The notes under the pieces: generated by a model
Databases searched by the model: none
Seen by the model: the letters and a program-made list of their open reading frames with translations, nothing else
What the model was told of the DNA's origin: nothing
Part shown: positions 1 to 8,893 of the stretch, piece after piece
How the letters are laid out: every line of letters starts with the position of its first letter
How positions within the stretch are numbered: the first letter of the stretch is position 1
Translations under genes and position numbers: made by a program
Source of the DNA: an uncultured Bacteroidales bacterium
GTDB lineage: Bacteria; Bacteroidota; Bacteroidia; Bacteroidales; Bacteroidaceae
NCBI GenBank assembly: GCA_945836755.1
Contig: CAMAMB010000021.1
Span: forward strand, 1-32,540
Reading direction: 5' to 3'
DNA: 32,540 nt

Positions 1-59
1 GCATCGGCATCAACTTCTCCTCACATACGGGAAACATCGAGGAGTATATCGTGAAATAG
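1..59 (+). CDS. C-terminal end of an unidentified protein (partial)
   Basis: A frame open from the window edge (first full codon at 3) ends at TAG 57-59 and encodes about 18 residues ending in GNIEEYIVK. The composition looks like real protein and the stop is followed by about 200 bases without a convincing frame and then the trpS promoter, so this is probably the 3' end of an upstream gene. The fragment is too short to name a family. Bases 60-215 hold only a short direct repeat (CCGGACAC twice). Confidence 0.45.
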   Translation, partial: IGINFSSHTGNIEEYIVK

Positions 60-215
60 ACACCGAGCACAACTTACTCGTCCATGAAAGCATCACCAGT
101 TTACCCAAGCCGGACACGAGCCAACAACCGGACACAAGGCTGGGTACAAGGGCTAAGAGAACCCTCCTCGTACAAATAAAATTGTAAGAATAGAACCCAC
201 CATATATTATATCAC

Positions 216-223
216 TACCTTTG
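216..223 (+). promoter_or_regulatory. Putative Bacteroidetes -7 box for trpS
   Basis: TACCTTTG matches the TAnnTTTG -7 consensus of the Bacteroidetes primary sigma factor and lies 35 bases before the trpS start. No clear TTG -33 element is seen at the usual distance. Confidence 0.5.
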
Positions 224-258
224 CAGATAAATCCCATAAAGATAGACAGACAACCCGA

Positions 259-1353
259 ATGGCACAAGATAAAATCATACTCACTGGCGATCGCCCGACA
301 GGGCGTCTTCACATTGGTCACTATGTAGGCTCGCTGAAACGTCGCGTAGAACTACAAAACGAGGGCGACTTCAAGAAGATGTTTGTCTTCATAGCCGATG
401 CTCAGGCACTGACAGACAACATTGATAATCCAGAGAAGGTACGTCAGAACGTCATCGAGGTGGCACTTGACTACCTTGCCGCAGGTCTTAACCCCGACAA
501 GATTACCATCTTCATACAGAGCCAGATACCTGAACTCTGCGAACTATCTTTCTACTTCATGGACCTTGTAACTGTCAGCCGCCTGCAACGAAATCCTACG
601 GTGAAGACAGAAATCGGCATGCGTGGCTTTGAGTCGAGCATACCGGTAGGGTTCTTCACCTATCCCGTCTCACAAGCTGCTGACATCTGCGCATTCAAGG
701 CTACCACTGTGCCGGCAGGCGAGGACCAGAAGCCGATGATAGAACAAGCCACGGAGATAGCCCGACGCTTCAATCACATTTATGGCGAAACCCTTATCGA
801 GCCTAACATCCTGCTTCCTCAGAACGAGGTGTGCTGCCGTCTCCCGGGGATAGACGGGAAGGCCAAGATGTCGAAGAGCCTCGGCAACTGCATCTATCTG
901 GCAGAAACAGCCAAGGAGGTAAAACAAAAGGTCATGTCTATGTACACCGATCCGCTGCATATACATGTGGAAGACCCCGGTCACTTGGAAGGGAACACTG
1001 TGTTCACCTACCTCGATGCGTTCTGCAAACCTGACCACTTCGCTGCCTACTGGCCCGATTACCAGAACCTTGACGAGGTGAAGGAGCACTATCAACAAGG
1101 GGGACTGGGCGACATGAAAGTGAAGAAGTTTCTCAACAACATCTTACAGGAAGAGCTGGAACCCATTCGCATCCGCCGCGCAGAATTTGAGAAAGACATC
1201 CCGGCCGTCTATGACATGCTCAAGAAGGGATGCGAAGAAGCTCGCGAAGTGGCTGCACAGACCTTAGACGAGGTTCGGCGTGCCATGAAAATCAACTACT
1301 TTGACGATGCAGCTCTCATTTCCGAACAGGCCCGACGTTTTGCAACCAAATAG
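259..1353 (+). CDS. trpS: Tryptophan--tRNA ligase
   Basis: Class I aminoacyl-tRNA synthetase that charges tRNA-Trp with tryptophan using ATP in the cytoplasm. The 364-residue protein has the HIGH signature at residues 18-21 (within [11 protein letters not shown]) and the KMSKS loop at residues 203-207 ([11 protein letters not shown]). Both are in the expected order and at the expected distance for a bacterial TrpRS of about 330-370 residues. The ATG at 259 puts the HIGH motif close to the N-terminus, as the family requires. It is preceded by a -7-like box at 216-223 and followed by a long hairpin at 1395-1457, so it is probably transcribed alone. By eye its base composition is less GC-rich than genes after 3.4 kb. 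Confidence 0.97.
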   Translation: MAQDKIILTGDRPTGRLHIGHYVGSLKRRVELQNEGDFKKMFVFIADAQALTDNIDNPEKVRQNVIEVALDYLAAGLNPDKITIFIQSQIPELCELSFYFMDLVTVSRLQRNPTVKTEIGMRGFESSIPVGFFTYPVSQAADICAFKATTVPAGEDQKPMIEQATEIARRFNHIYGETLIEPNILLPQNEVCCRLPGIDGKAKMSKSLGNCIYLAETAKEVKQKVMSMYTDPLHIHVEDPGHLEGNTVFTYLDAFCKPDHFAAYWPDYQNLDEVKEHYQQGGLGDMKVKKFLNNILQEELEPIRIRRAEFEKDIPAVYDMLKKGCEEAREVAAQTLDEVRRAMKINYFDDAALISEQARRFATK

Positions 1354-1394
1354 GTGGAGTCTTATTAGCTGCTGACAAAGTCATAGATATACAT

Positions 1395-1457
1395 AAGCAT
1401 ATCCTGCACCACCGGCCCCTCGGCTCACACTGAGGGAACAGAGTGCAGGATATGCTT
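1395..1457 (+). terminator. Cruciform-like terminator after trpS
   Basis: A perfect 15-bp inverted repeat (arms 1395-1409 and 1443-1457, starting AAGCATATCC) encloses a 33-base loop. The loop itself contains a 5-bp hairpin (CCCTC 1417-1421 with GAGGG 1432-1436). The right arm ends in a T-containing run (CTTTCTATTATT). It lies 41 bases after the trpS stop, in the convergent gap with the permease gene. Confidence 0.75.
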
Positions 1458-1560
1458 TCTATTATTGCTGTCTGGTCAGAATGTTGAAAGCAGGAGGGGC
1501 GTGTTTACGAAGGATGTATGCTACAATAAATGTTCCGGACAGTCAGCACTTCCTATAAAC

Positions 1561-1590
1561 CACTCGCTCCCTGCAAACGGAGACAGAGTG
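1561..1590 (-). terminator. Possible weak terminator of the permease gene
   Basis: An interrupted hairpin pairs CACTC (1561-1565) and CTCC (1567-1570) with GGAG (1579-1582) and GAGTG (1586-1590), with unequal bulges. It lies about 40 bases beyond the stop of the minus-strand permease. There is no clear U-tract. Confidence 0.3.
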
Positions 1591-1631
1591 AGAGTAGCAG
1601 CCTTCATGTGAAGGACACAGGGAGGAACAGC

Positions 1632-2915
1632 CTAATACTCCTTGACATTGAAGCCCACACGACGTACAGCAGCCACGACATCGGCCGCAGTATGTTTACC
1701 CATCACTACAGCCTGACGCTTGGAAAGATGGACAGTCACTTGTTCAACACCCTTGACTGAACGTATAGCATTCTCCACCGTACGCTGACAATGGCTACAC
1801 TCCATACCGTCGACCACATAAATGACAGTTGGAAGATCCGTTGTAACAATTGCCCTCTTGCCCATAAAAAACAAACGTGTGGACACGAGCAAGAGTAATA
1901 GCACAGCGGAACATACGTAGGAAAAGAGGGAGGCATGGCAATCGCTACAGGCCATCTGCATGGAAGCGGGAGGGATAAACCAGGCTGATGGGAGGAGGTA
2001 ATCAATGACAAGGCCGAAGCCCATAGCCCCCACCACAATGGCACCAAGGTAAACCAAGGCAGAACGACGACCCATCTCCTTAGATATCAATGCAAAAGAT
2101 GCGAAGTTGGCTGCAGGTCCGGCCATGAGAAGCACAAGGGCCGTACCGGGAGAGAGCCCCTTCAACATGAGCGATAAAGCGATGGGGATTGAACCGGTAG
2201 CACACACATACATGGGGATCGCCACCAATAAGACCGCCACCATCGACAGCAGGGGACAGTCCTTAAAGACAGCAAGGCTGTCGGCCGGTACATACACCGT
2301 AATAAGTGAGGCTATAAGTAGTCCCATCACCAACCAGCCGCCAATGCTTTGAAGCAACTCAACAAAGCCATACCTCAAGGCATCTATACATCTTTGCTTC
2401 ACGGAAGATGCTACCTCATCTCGCGCTGCTTCCTCATTGACTATAGAAGCACAGTCGCAAAAACCAGACGCTTCTGAAACCACGGAAGGCGAAGCTACTG
2501 CAGGAAGAGATGATTGTCTCTCTGTGCGTCCCACTGCCATCCCACCTACAAGAGCCGTAACCAGAGCTGCAAGCGGACGCACTATGGCAAAAGCTGGACC
2601 AAGAAGCGACCAGGTGGCAGCTATACTATCAACGCCCGTCTGCGGTGTAGCTATCAGAAAGGATGAGGTAGCAGCCTTTGACGCGCCACTCCGACGAAGC
2701 CCTATGGCTGTAGGCAACACCCCACAAGAACAAAGGGGGAGAGGGATGCCAAACAGGGCTGCCTTGACTACAGAGTTCAATCCCGTGCCACTAAGGTGAC
2801 GAGTCAATGACCGGGTGGGAACAAAAGCATGGAGGAGGCCAGCGATAAGGAAGCCCAAGAGAATATAAGGCGACATCTCATTGAGCATATAGAGAAGAGC
2901 ATAAAGAATATCCAT
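1632..2915 (-). CDS. SO_0444-type Cu/Zn efflux permease with C-terminal HMA domain
   Basis: Predicted inner-membrane metal exporter of the DUF318/YraQ-like permease group, close to proteins named SO_0444 family Cu/Zn efflux transporters. About 427 residues. The N-terminal half has hydrophobic segments and the conserved PLCSCG stretch near residue 62, followed by ATPQTGVDS. A cysteine-containing soluble loop separates it from a second membrane half. The last ~65 residues form a heavy-metal-associated domain with the metal-binding motif GMECSHC near residue 370. A longer frame opens at 2960, but its ATG lies upstream of the -7 box at 2942-2949, so the ATG at 2915 (MDILYALL) is preferred. Efflux of Cu or Zn is inferred from the family. 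The substrate is not shown by the sequence. Confidence 0.85.
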   Translation of the reverse strand: MDILYALLYMLNEMSPYILLGFLIAGLLHAFVPTRSLTRHLSGTGLNSVVKAALFGIPLPLCSCGVLPTAIGLRRSGASKAATSSFLIATPQTGVDSIAATWSLLGPAFAIVRPLAALVTALVGGMAVGRTERQSSLPAVASPSVVSEASGFCDCASIVNEEAARDEVASSVKQRCIDALRYGFVELLQSIGGWLVMGLLIASLITVYVPADSLAVFKDCPLLSMVAVLLVAIPMYVCATGSIPIALSLMLKGLSPGTALVLLMAGPAANFASFALISKEMGRRSALVYLGAIVVGAMGFGLVIDYLLPSAWFIPPASMQMACSDCHASLFSYVCSAVLLLLLVSTRLFFMGKRAIVTTDLPTVIYVVDGMECSHCQRTVENAIRSVKGVEQVTVHLSKRQAVVMGKHTAADVVAAVRRVGFNVKEY

Positions 2916-2941
2916 AGATACAATATGTATAAATAGCCAGG

Positions 2942-2949
2942 CAAAAGTA
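2942..2949 (-). promoter_or_regulatory. -7 box of the permease gene
   Basis: On the minus strand this reads TACTTTTG, matching TAnnTTTG. It lies 27 bases upstream of the ATG at 2915 and decides that start over the one at 2960. Confidence 0.6.
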
Positions 2950-3151
2950 CAACTTCTCACTCACTTGCCGAGCCATGGCTCTTGTTTCTTATAGGTTCTT
3001 TGGCAATAAAGGTCTGAAAGAGTATCATAGAAAGTTCAGAACTCACGCCCCACATCCACTTCCACAATATTGGTAATTTCCTCCGCAACATGTGTAACAT
3101 GGATTACCGGGGATGGCTGTTATTTTGCGCCTTGAAAGATACTTACAGATT

Positions 3152-3442
3152 ATGGACAATAAAGAGACTTCACGCCGCCTGGCCATCAAGTAAATGGGCG
3201 GAGCAGCATTAGCCACGCTGATGGGTGGCGTCAACCTCCAATTAAAAACGAAGATACCGCCATGCGATAAGAAACTATCTACGACTCTCCGGCCAGACGC
3301 CTACGCAGTATCGCAAAGCGTCGTGAGGTGTCGTGATGAAGCCTTGCCGGCTCAACCGCCCTGTGCTCAGCCTCGTCGTCCCTCCTACACGGAAGAAGGG
3401 TGCGCCTCGGTCGTATGGCCGGGACGCACCCTTCTCGTATGA
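3152..3442 (+). pseudogene. Remnant of a Tat-exported protein gene
   Basis: From ATG 3152 the frame reads MDNKETSRRLAIK, then a TAA (3191-3193), then immediately in the same frame MGGAALATLMGG. Ignoring the stop, this is a textbook twin-arginine signal peptide: a polar N-region with SRR plus a hydrophobic Gly/Ala-rich stretch. After about residue 35 the frame stays open to 3442 but no longer looks like protein, and its end overlaps the terminator at 3394-3435. A TATTTTG box (3121-3127) lies about 25 bases before the ATG. Most likely a decayed gene of which only the signal-peptide end is recognisable. The parent family cannot be named. Confidence 0.5.
3394..3435 (-). terminator. Terminator of the glycosidase gene
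   Basis: Perfect 11-bp inverted repeat (3394-3404 with 3425-3435, AGAAGGGTGCG) around a 20-base loop, 38 bases beyond the stop of the minus-strand glycosidase. No strong U-tract. Confidence 0.65.
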
Positions 3443-3472
3443 TATATAGGTGTCAGAGACGCTGCGAAGGGC

Positions 3473-6400
3473 TTATCTCACCACCTTCTTGCGGTCGCGG
3501 ATGTAGACGCCGCTCGCAGGGGCTTTGTCAAGGCGTCGGCCGGAGAGGTCGTAGTACACAGGCTTGGCAGCCGTGGTCTGCATAGTCTCATGAATGGCTG
3601 AGGGCTCATTGAGGACGCGCAAGGTGGCATCGATGATGGCGCCGCGATTGAATAAGAAACCATTATAGCCGTAGCAGTCGCCGTTGGCGGCTATCTGCCC
3701 ACCGGGATCCACACTGTTCCAGTCCATCTTGAAACGAATGCGATAGTCACCGGCCTCGGCGGGTGCGGTGAAAGGCGGGCAGTACATCGTGTTACGGGTG
3801 CCGCCACTGAGGGCAGTGCCTGCTGAGTTCTGGCCTGCGAGGTCGTTGTCGAAGCTGCCGGTGTAGAAGCTGTATGTCATGAGTTCGGTGCCGGTCTGGT
3901 CAAGCTCGCCCTCGCGGAAAGAGAACTGCTGGCTATGGTCGAGGTCGATGTAGACGTAGGCATTGGTCCAACCGCCGATGCGGTCGAAGGTCACCTGCAC
4001 GCTTTCACCTTTCACGCAGGAGATGAGGGCCGACTCGTCGACCGACTTGTCTACGTAGGGGCGGCGCTCGTTCTCAGCTATAACGAGCTGGGTGGTGGCA
4101 GAAGAGGTGGCGAAGGTGATGCTCTTGACGTAACGGTCGTCACTGACGGGGTCGGCGTCCTTATCAAAGTTGAGAGCGTAGGGTTCGAGGGGCTTGGGCA
4201 CAACGGCGATGGTGACAGAGGCACTTACTCCGGAGCCGTCGGTGGCGGTGGCGGTTATCACGGCCTCTCCCTCAGCTTTGGCCAAGATGAATCCGCCCGA
4301 CACGGTAGCCACGTCCTCATTGCTGCTGCTCCAGACTATGGCGGGGAAGGAGGCCTCGGCAGGGGCTACGGTGGCGATGGCTGCGAGCGAGTTGCCCACA
4401 TACATCTCGGTGGCGTTCTGCTCGGTGGCGATGGTGAGTGAAGCCACGGGCACTGCCGTAGCTGCGGCATCGAGGCCGTCGAAGCCGTATACGCTGCTGC
4501 CGGGGAGGGTGACGGTGAGTGAAGCGTCTATGTCGATAGCCTGTCCTTCGGTCAGCCCTTCGAGGGGCAGCTGCTCGCCAAACGACTTACGCAGCACGAT
4601 GCTGCCGTTGACGTTGGCCGGAATGTTGAGTGCCTCGCGCAGGGTGAAGGTATAGGTCTGGGCGTCGTTAGCGCCGTTGCGCAGGGCGAGTGTGGCCTTT
4701 GTGCCGTTCCATGAAGCCCATCCGTAGACTTGTGCGGCACTGCCTGTCCAGGGGTTGCCACCCACCCAGTGGGCGTCGGGCAGCACGTCGGCATTGCGCT
4801 TCTGCCACTTGATACACTCGGCGAGGTCTGCCCAGAGACGGCCCTTCTCGATGGAGTTCATGAGGGCGTAGTCGTTGTAGAGTTCTACCATGCCTGAGCC
4901 ACAGAGGAAGGCACAGCGCAGCTCGCGACGTACGGCCTCGTAGGTCATGTTGCTGCTCACGTTGCCGAAGCGGCTGAGTATGAAGCCGTGGGTCATGAGG
5001 GTATTGATGGGGCAGATGGGCGAGTTGGTCACATAGTTCTGATAGACGAGGCGGTCGCGGTAGGTAATCCAGTTCTCGCGGTCTATGGAGTTGTTGCCTA
5101 TGGTGCCGTAGTCGTTCTCCTGTCGCCAGGTTGCGTCGGTGTAGTGATACCAGAAGGGGCTTGCCCAGGTGCCTACCGTGGTGTTGAAGAAGATGTCGCG
5201 CTTCAGTTCCTCACGCACGTAGCGCTCTAAGCGGATGATGCCTTCGGCGTTCTCGTTACCTGTATCGCCGTCGTCGGGGCCTACGGCCGAGAACTTGGCC
5301 GAGATGCCGTCGAACTTGAAGAAGCGGAAGTCGCCTTGGTTCTTGGTCAGGTTGTGTGCAGCGGTCTTGAAGGTGGTATAGTAGGCGGGGTTGGAAAGCA
5401 CCATGCCTCCCTTGTTTGCCCAGTAGTTGCGGCGGTAATTACCGCTGGTGCCATAGCCACCCACGGGGCCGAGCCATGCACCGGCGCCGGCGCCCATTTC
5501 CTCGGCGAGGGCACAGATATCACGCATCTCGTTGGGGAAGCCGGCATGGAAGGTCCATGTGCCGTAGTTGTCCCAGCCGTCGTCAATGACGAAGCTCTGC
5601 GGACCTACGCCGTAGCGGTCGTAGAAATCGGTCTTCCAGTGGTTGAGCACGTCGAGCACTTGCTCGGCCGACATGTTGCCGGTGGGGTCGGCGGCGTTGT
5701 TGCGATTGATATTAAGCTCGTACCAGGAGATATAGGCGGGGTTAGGTCTCCAGGGCACTGCGCGTTCTCTCTCAGAGTAGGCGAGGAAGGAGCGGCGCTT
5801 CTGCGACTTGTGTATGTTGGTCTCGGCCTCGGTGCCGTCCTGTGCGATGAGGCCCACCACGGAGCTAATCTTCCACGTGTCGCCTCCAGGCAGCCAGGCG
5901 TTGCGGCTCCAGCGTCCCTGAATGGTTACCACGTCGGTGTTGATGACTACGCCGGGTTTCGGGGTGTAGATCTGGGTGGTGAGGGTGCTCACTGCGTTGA
6001 TGGCTTCGTGCATGTTCTCCACGAGCACGCGCACTTTGAAAGTGCCGTCGTTGGGGGCTATGAAGGTGTAGCTGTTGTCGGTGTGGGCGGTGCCCGTGTA
6101 GCCCACATGGTAGTCGCTGGCCACCACGTCGTTATTGGCGTCGAGCAGGTCGATACCGCCGATGTAGAGCTTGTTGTTGCCGCTCACATACTTGAGGAGG
6201 GCCACCACTTTCTGTCCCTTCTCGAGGGTGACGTCTGTCTGCTCCACGGCGTAGACGTTGGGGTATCCTGCGCCGGTGGCCTCGGTCACACGGTTGGGCA
6301 CAGCGCTTGATGCCACCTGCGTCCATGCTGCTGCTTCTATGCGCTGGGCGTCGAGGGTGGTGGTCAGGTCGTAGAGGTCTTCGCTGTCGGCGGCGTCGCC

Positions 6401-7753
6401 TACGGTGTTATACCCCACGGGGTTTTCGAGACCGGCGAAGATTTTGTTGCTCATGAGCACAGCGCCACGGGTATTGCCTACGACGGCGGGGGTAGAGCCT
6501 GCCTCGGCGGCGTTGACGTTGTAGATCATGGGTATGACGTTGAACATGTCGATGCTGTCGGCGGCAATGAGTTCGAGCTCGGTGCGCAGGTAGTGGCTGC
6601 CGTCACGCAGCACGGCCTTCCATATCACCTCGAGCGTGCGGCCCTTATATACATAGGAGTAGGCTGCTGCGAGCATGCGGCCGTTGTTGTGTTCGGCGCC
6701 GCCCACGGCATTGGGGTCGCCTTCGAGCATGGTGGAGGCATAGCTGTTAAGGGTCATGGCCGAGGCGGGCACATTGTCGCCGTTGCCGAAGGCTATGGTG
6801 AAGGGCTCTGTGCCGGGCTCGAGGTTCATGGCCTTGCTTCCGGCGAAGTAGATGCCACTGCCATCCATGATGAAGGAGGCTGCCAGCACGTTGTTGTAGA
6901 GGGTGTAGACATCGCCCACATGCTCTACCTTGGCCTCACCCACAGCGTCCTGCTGACCGGGATAGACCACGGGGCGGGTGTAGGCGGCCACGGCGGCCTG
7001 GGTCACGTTGTCGAAGTAGCGCACAGTCACTTGGCCGTCCACGTCGTTGACCGAGGTCACGGCGAACTTGCCTTCCTGCACGGGCACATTGATGAGGCTG
7101 CGGCTCAGGCGGGCATCGCTGACGTAGGTGTCGCCGTCGGCCAACTGGGTGTCGCCGATGGTAACCTTGACGCCCGCGGGCAGGCTGAAGCGGTAGCTGT
7201 AAGCGGTTTGTTCCACCTCGGTAAAGGTCCAGCGGCTGCCTGCGTCGGCGGCGCCGTTGTCTTGCCAGAGGCCGAGGGTCACATCGCCGTCGACGGGGTT
7301 GTTATTGCCTATGCCGGTAAACCAGTTGAGGTACTTGCCGGCCACTCCCGTGGAGTTGTAGGGGGCAATGCTGTAGAGGTCGCCGCTGTAGTTGTCGAGC
7401 TTGAAGTAGGCGCCTTCCACCTTCTCGTCGTTGAGGGTGACGAAGCCCGTCTTGTTGGAGTAGCTGCCGGCCTTCTCGTAGCCCAGCCACTTCTTGTCGC
7501 GGTAACTGTAAATGTAGTAGGTGTTGTCCAACCCGTCCACTGCATAAAATGCAAAGTAGCCGTAATTGTCGGCTGTCTGTGTGGGCGAGGTGCGAGCGGT
7601 GGCAAAGTAGTTGTTGCCACTCTTCATGGTGTAGAGATGCTCAGGCACAGCCCCCGGGTCGGTGGGGGGGGTAGTGGATGCCTGGATCTTGTCTGCCATG
7701 ACCTGCTGCGTAAAGCAGCACAGCAGACCCAGTAGAGTAAGAAGTTTGTTCAT
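3473..7753 (-). CDS. Large secreted GH27/GH36-like (clan GH-D) glycosidase with Ig-like, GEVED-like and sorting domains
   Basis: 1426-residue exported multidomain enzyme. Signal peptide at residues 1-20 (to VMADK). Residues ~35-180 are a β-rich, possibly lectin-like region, ~190-415 a β-sandwich as in GH36, ~470-600 a carbohydrate-binding-like β insert. The (β/α)8 barrel at ~670-965 has DDGW (724-727), FKFDGI with the likely nucleophile Asp815, and WRQENDYG with Asp881 as likely acid/base. A bacterial Ig-like (Big_2) domain is at ~1100-1183, a GEVED-like domain at ~1205-1385 (YIDLDHSQQFSFREGE), and the tail from ~1399 (YYDLSGRRL...GVYIRDRKKVV) resembles Prevotella C-terminal sorting tails. 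Clan GH-D enzymes act on α-galactosides or α-N-acetylgalactosaminides. The substrate here is not determined. Surface location is inferred from the signal peptide and tail. It lies 90 bases after argF', with no convincing promoter between. Confidence 0.8.
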   Translation of the reverse strand: MNKLLTLLGLLCCFTQQVMADKIQASTTPPTDPGAVPEHLYTMKSGNNYFATARTSPTQTADNYGYFAFYAVDGLDNTYYIYSYRDKKWLGYEKAGSYSNKTGFVTLNDEKVEGAYFKLDNYSGDLYSIAPYNSTGVAGKYLNWFTGIGNNNPVDGDVTLGLWQDNGAADAGSRWTFTEVEQTAYSYRFSLPAGVKVTIGDTQLADGDTYVSDARLSRSLINVPVQEGKFAVTSVNDVDGQVTVRYFDNVTQAAVAAYTRPVVYPGQQDAVGEAKVEHVGDVYTLYNNVLAASFIMDGSGIYFAGSKAMNLEPGTEPFTIAFGNGDNVPASAMTLNSYASTMLEGDPNAVGGAEHNNGRMLAAAYSYVYKGRTLEVIWKAVLRDGSHYLRTELELIAADSIDMFNVIPMIYNVNAAEAGSTPAVVGNTRGAVLMSNKIFAGLENPVGYNTVGDAADSEDLYDLTTTLDAQRIEAAAWTQVASSAVPNRVTEATGAGYPNVYAVEQTDVTLEKGQKVVALLKYVSGNNKLYIGGIDLLDANNDVVASDYHVGYTGTAHTDNSYTFIAPNDGTFKVRVLVENMHEAINAVSTLTTQIYTPKPGVVINTDVVTIQGRWSRNAWLPGGDTWKISSVVGLIAQDGTEAETNIHKSQKRRSFLAYSERERAVPWRPNPAYISWYELNINRNNAADPTGNMSAEQVLDVLNHWKTDFYDRYGVGPQSFVIDDGWDNYGTWTFHAGFPNEMRDICALAEEMGAGAGAWLGPVGGYGTSGNYRRNYWANKGGMVLSNPAYYTTFKTAAHNLTKNQGDFRFFKFDGISAKFSAVGPDDGDTGNENAEGIIRLERYVREELKRDIFFNTTVGTWASPFWYHYTDATWRQENDYGTIGNNSIDRENWITYRDRLVYQNYVTNSPICPINTLMTHGFILSRFGNVSSNMTYEAVRRELRCAFLCGSGMVELYNDYALMNSIEKGRLWADLAECIKWQKRNADVLPDAHWVGGNPWTGSAAQVYGWASWNGTKATLALRNGANDAQTYTFTLREALNIPANVNGSIVLRKSFGEQLPLEGLTEGQAIDIDASLTVTLPGSSVYGFDGLDAAATAVPVASLTIATEQNATEMYVGNSLAAIATVAPAEASFPAIVWSSSNEDVATVSGGFILAKAEGEAVITATATDGSGVSASVTIAVVPKPLEPYALNFDKDADPVSDDRYVKSITFATSSATTQLVIAENERRPYVDKSVDESALISCVKGESVQVTFDRIGGWTNAYVYIDLDHSQQFSFREGELDQTGTELMTYSFYTGSFDNDLAGQNSAGTALSGGTRNTMYCPPFTAPAEAGDYRIRFKMDWNSVDPGGQIAANGDCYGYNGFLFNRGAIIDATLRVLNEPSAIHETMQTTAAKPVYYDLSGRRLDKAPASGVYIRDRKKVVR

Positions 7754-7843
7754 AGTATATAAAATGAATAAAAATAAGGGTTACAAGCAGAGGGCGCTGC
7801 CGCCACGTCGCTGCCCGGGGGCTGCGGCGCACGAGGCGCGGGA

Positions 7844-8806
7844 TCAGAGGCTCTCGAGCATTCGCTTGATGACGACGGTGGCCGATATTTCGCGGTTGGC
7901 GGCTTCGGGAATGACGAGCGAGCGGGGTGACTCTATGACGTCGTCGGTCACAATCATGTTGCGCCTTACTGGCAGGCAGTGCATGAAGGCGGCGTCGTTG
8001 GTCAGTGCCATCTTGGCGGCATCGACGGTCCAGTCCATGTCTTTCGAGAGCACTTTTCCGTAGTCAGCGGGGTTGGTCACACCGGGGCAGCTCCAGTTTT
8101 TGGCATAGACGAAGTCGGCACCCTCAAAGGCGCGGCGCTGGTCATACTCCACGCGGGCGTCTCCCACAAAGAGGGGATCGAGCTCGTAGCCTTCGGGGTG
8201 AGTGACCACGAGGTCGACATCGGCAGCCCGCATCCACTCGGCGAAGCTGTTGGGCACAGCCTGAGGCAGGGCGCGGGGATGGGGCGCCCAGGTAAGCACC
8301 ACCTTGGGGCGGGGCTTGCGCTTGTGCTCCTCGATGGTGATGAGGTCGGCGAAAGCCTGCAGGGGGTGGGCGGTGGCGCTCTCCATGGAGAAGACGGGGC
8401 GTCCGCTGTAACGGATGAACTGCGAGAGAATATTTTCGGCATAGTCGGCGTCGCGGTCGGTGAGGCCGGCGAAGGTGCGCACGCCGATGAGGTCGCAGTA
8501 TTGTGCCATGACGGGCACAGCCTCGAGCAGGTGTTCGCTCTTGTCGCCGTCCATGACCACGCCGCGCTCCGTCTCGAGTTTCCAGGCGCCCTGGTTGACG
8601 TCGAGCACCACCACGTCGAGGCCGAGGTTACGCGCTGCCTTCTGGGTGGAGAGGCGTGTGCGCAGCGAGTTGTTGAAGAAGATGAGGAGGGCGGTCTTGT
8701 GGCGGCCCAGGGCCTCGTAGCGATAGCGGTCCTGCTTGATGGCAGCGGCTTCGCTGAGGGCGAGGTCGAGCGGCCCTATGTCGGCGGCGTGAAGGAAGGT
8801 GTGCAT
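7844..8806 (-). CDS. argF': N-succinyl-L-ornithine carbamoyltransferase
   Basis: Cytoplasmic transcarbamylase of the succinylated arginine pathway used by Bacteroides: carbamoyl phosphate plus N2-succinyl-L-ornithine gives N-succinylcitrulline. 320 residues, normal length. Carbamoyl-phosphate binding motif SLRTR at 47-51 (FFNNSLRTRLST), HPLQ at 147-150 and HCLP beginning at His276. The long stretches WKLETERGVVMDGD and NSFAEWM fit the Bacteroides-type enzyme rather than ordinary ArgF. Residue 90, the position that separates acetyl- from succinylornithine enzymes (Glu versus Pro), is Ser here (DGDKSEH). A promoter lies at 8894-8926. The ~90-base leader holds small GC-rich hairpins (CCGTGC 8839-8844 with GCACGG 8849-8854). 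No other arg genes are nearby. Confidence 0.92.
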   Translation of the reverse strand: MHTFLHAADIGPLDLALSEAAAIKQDRYRYEALGRHKTALLIFFNNSLRTRLSTQKAARNLGLDVVVLDVNQGAWKLETERGVVMDGDKSEHLLEAVPVMAQYCDLIGVRTFAGLTDRDADYAENILSQFIRYSGRPVFSMESATAHPLQAFADLITIEEHKRKPRPKVVLTWAPHPRALPQAVPNSFAEWMRAADVDLVVTHPEGYELDPLFVGDARVEYDQRRAFEGADFVYAKNWSCPGVTNPADYGKVLSKDMDWTVDAAKMALTNDAAFMHCLPVRRNMIVTDDVIESPRSLVIPEAANREISATVVIKRMLESL

Positions 8807-8893
8807 GTGGCAGTCGGTCTGAAGGGGTTAGTGAGGACGCCGTGCGGCTGCACGGACGCCGGCAGGGAGGCAGACGCTCTCCCTGTGGTGCGA

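Noticed and set aside
6593-7735. 380-codon open frame antisense to the glycosidase
   Set aside because: Its composition (Val/Gly/His-rich) mirrors the glycosidase codons, and similar frames cover other parts of the same gene. Shadow frame.
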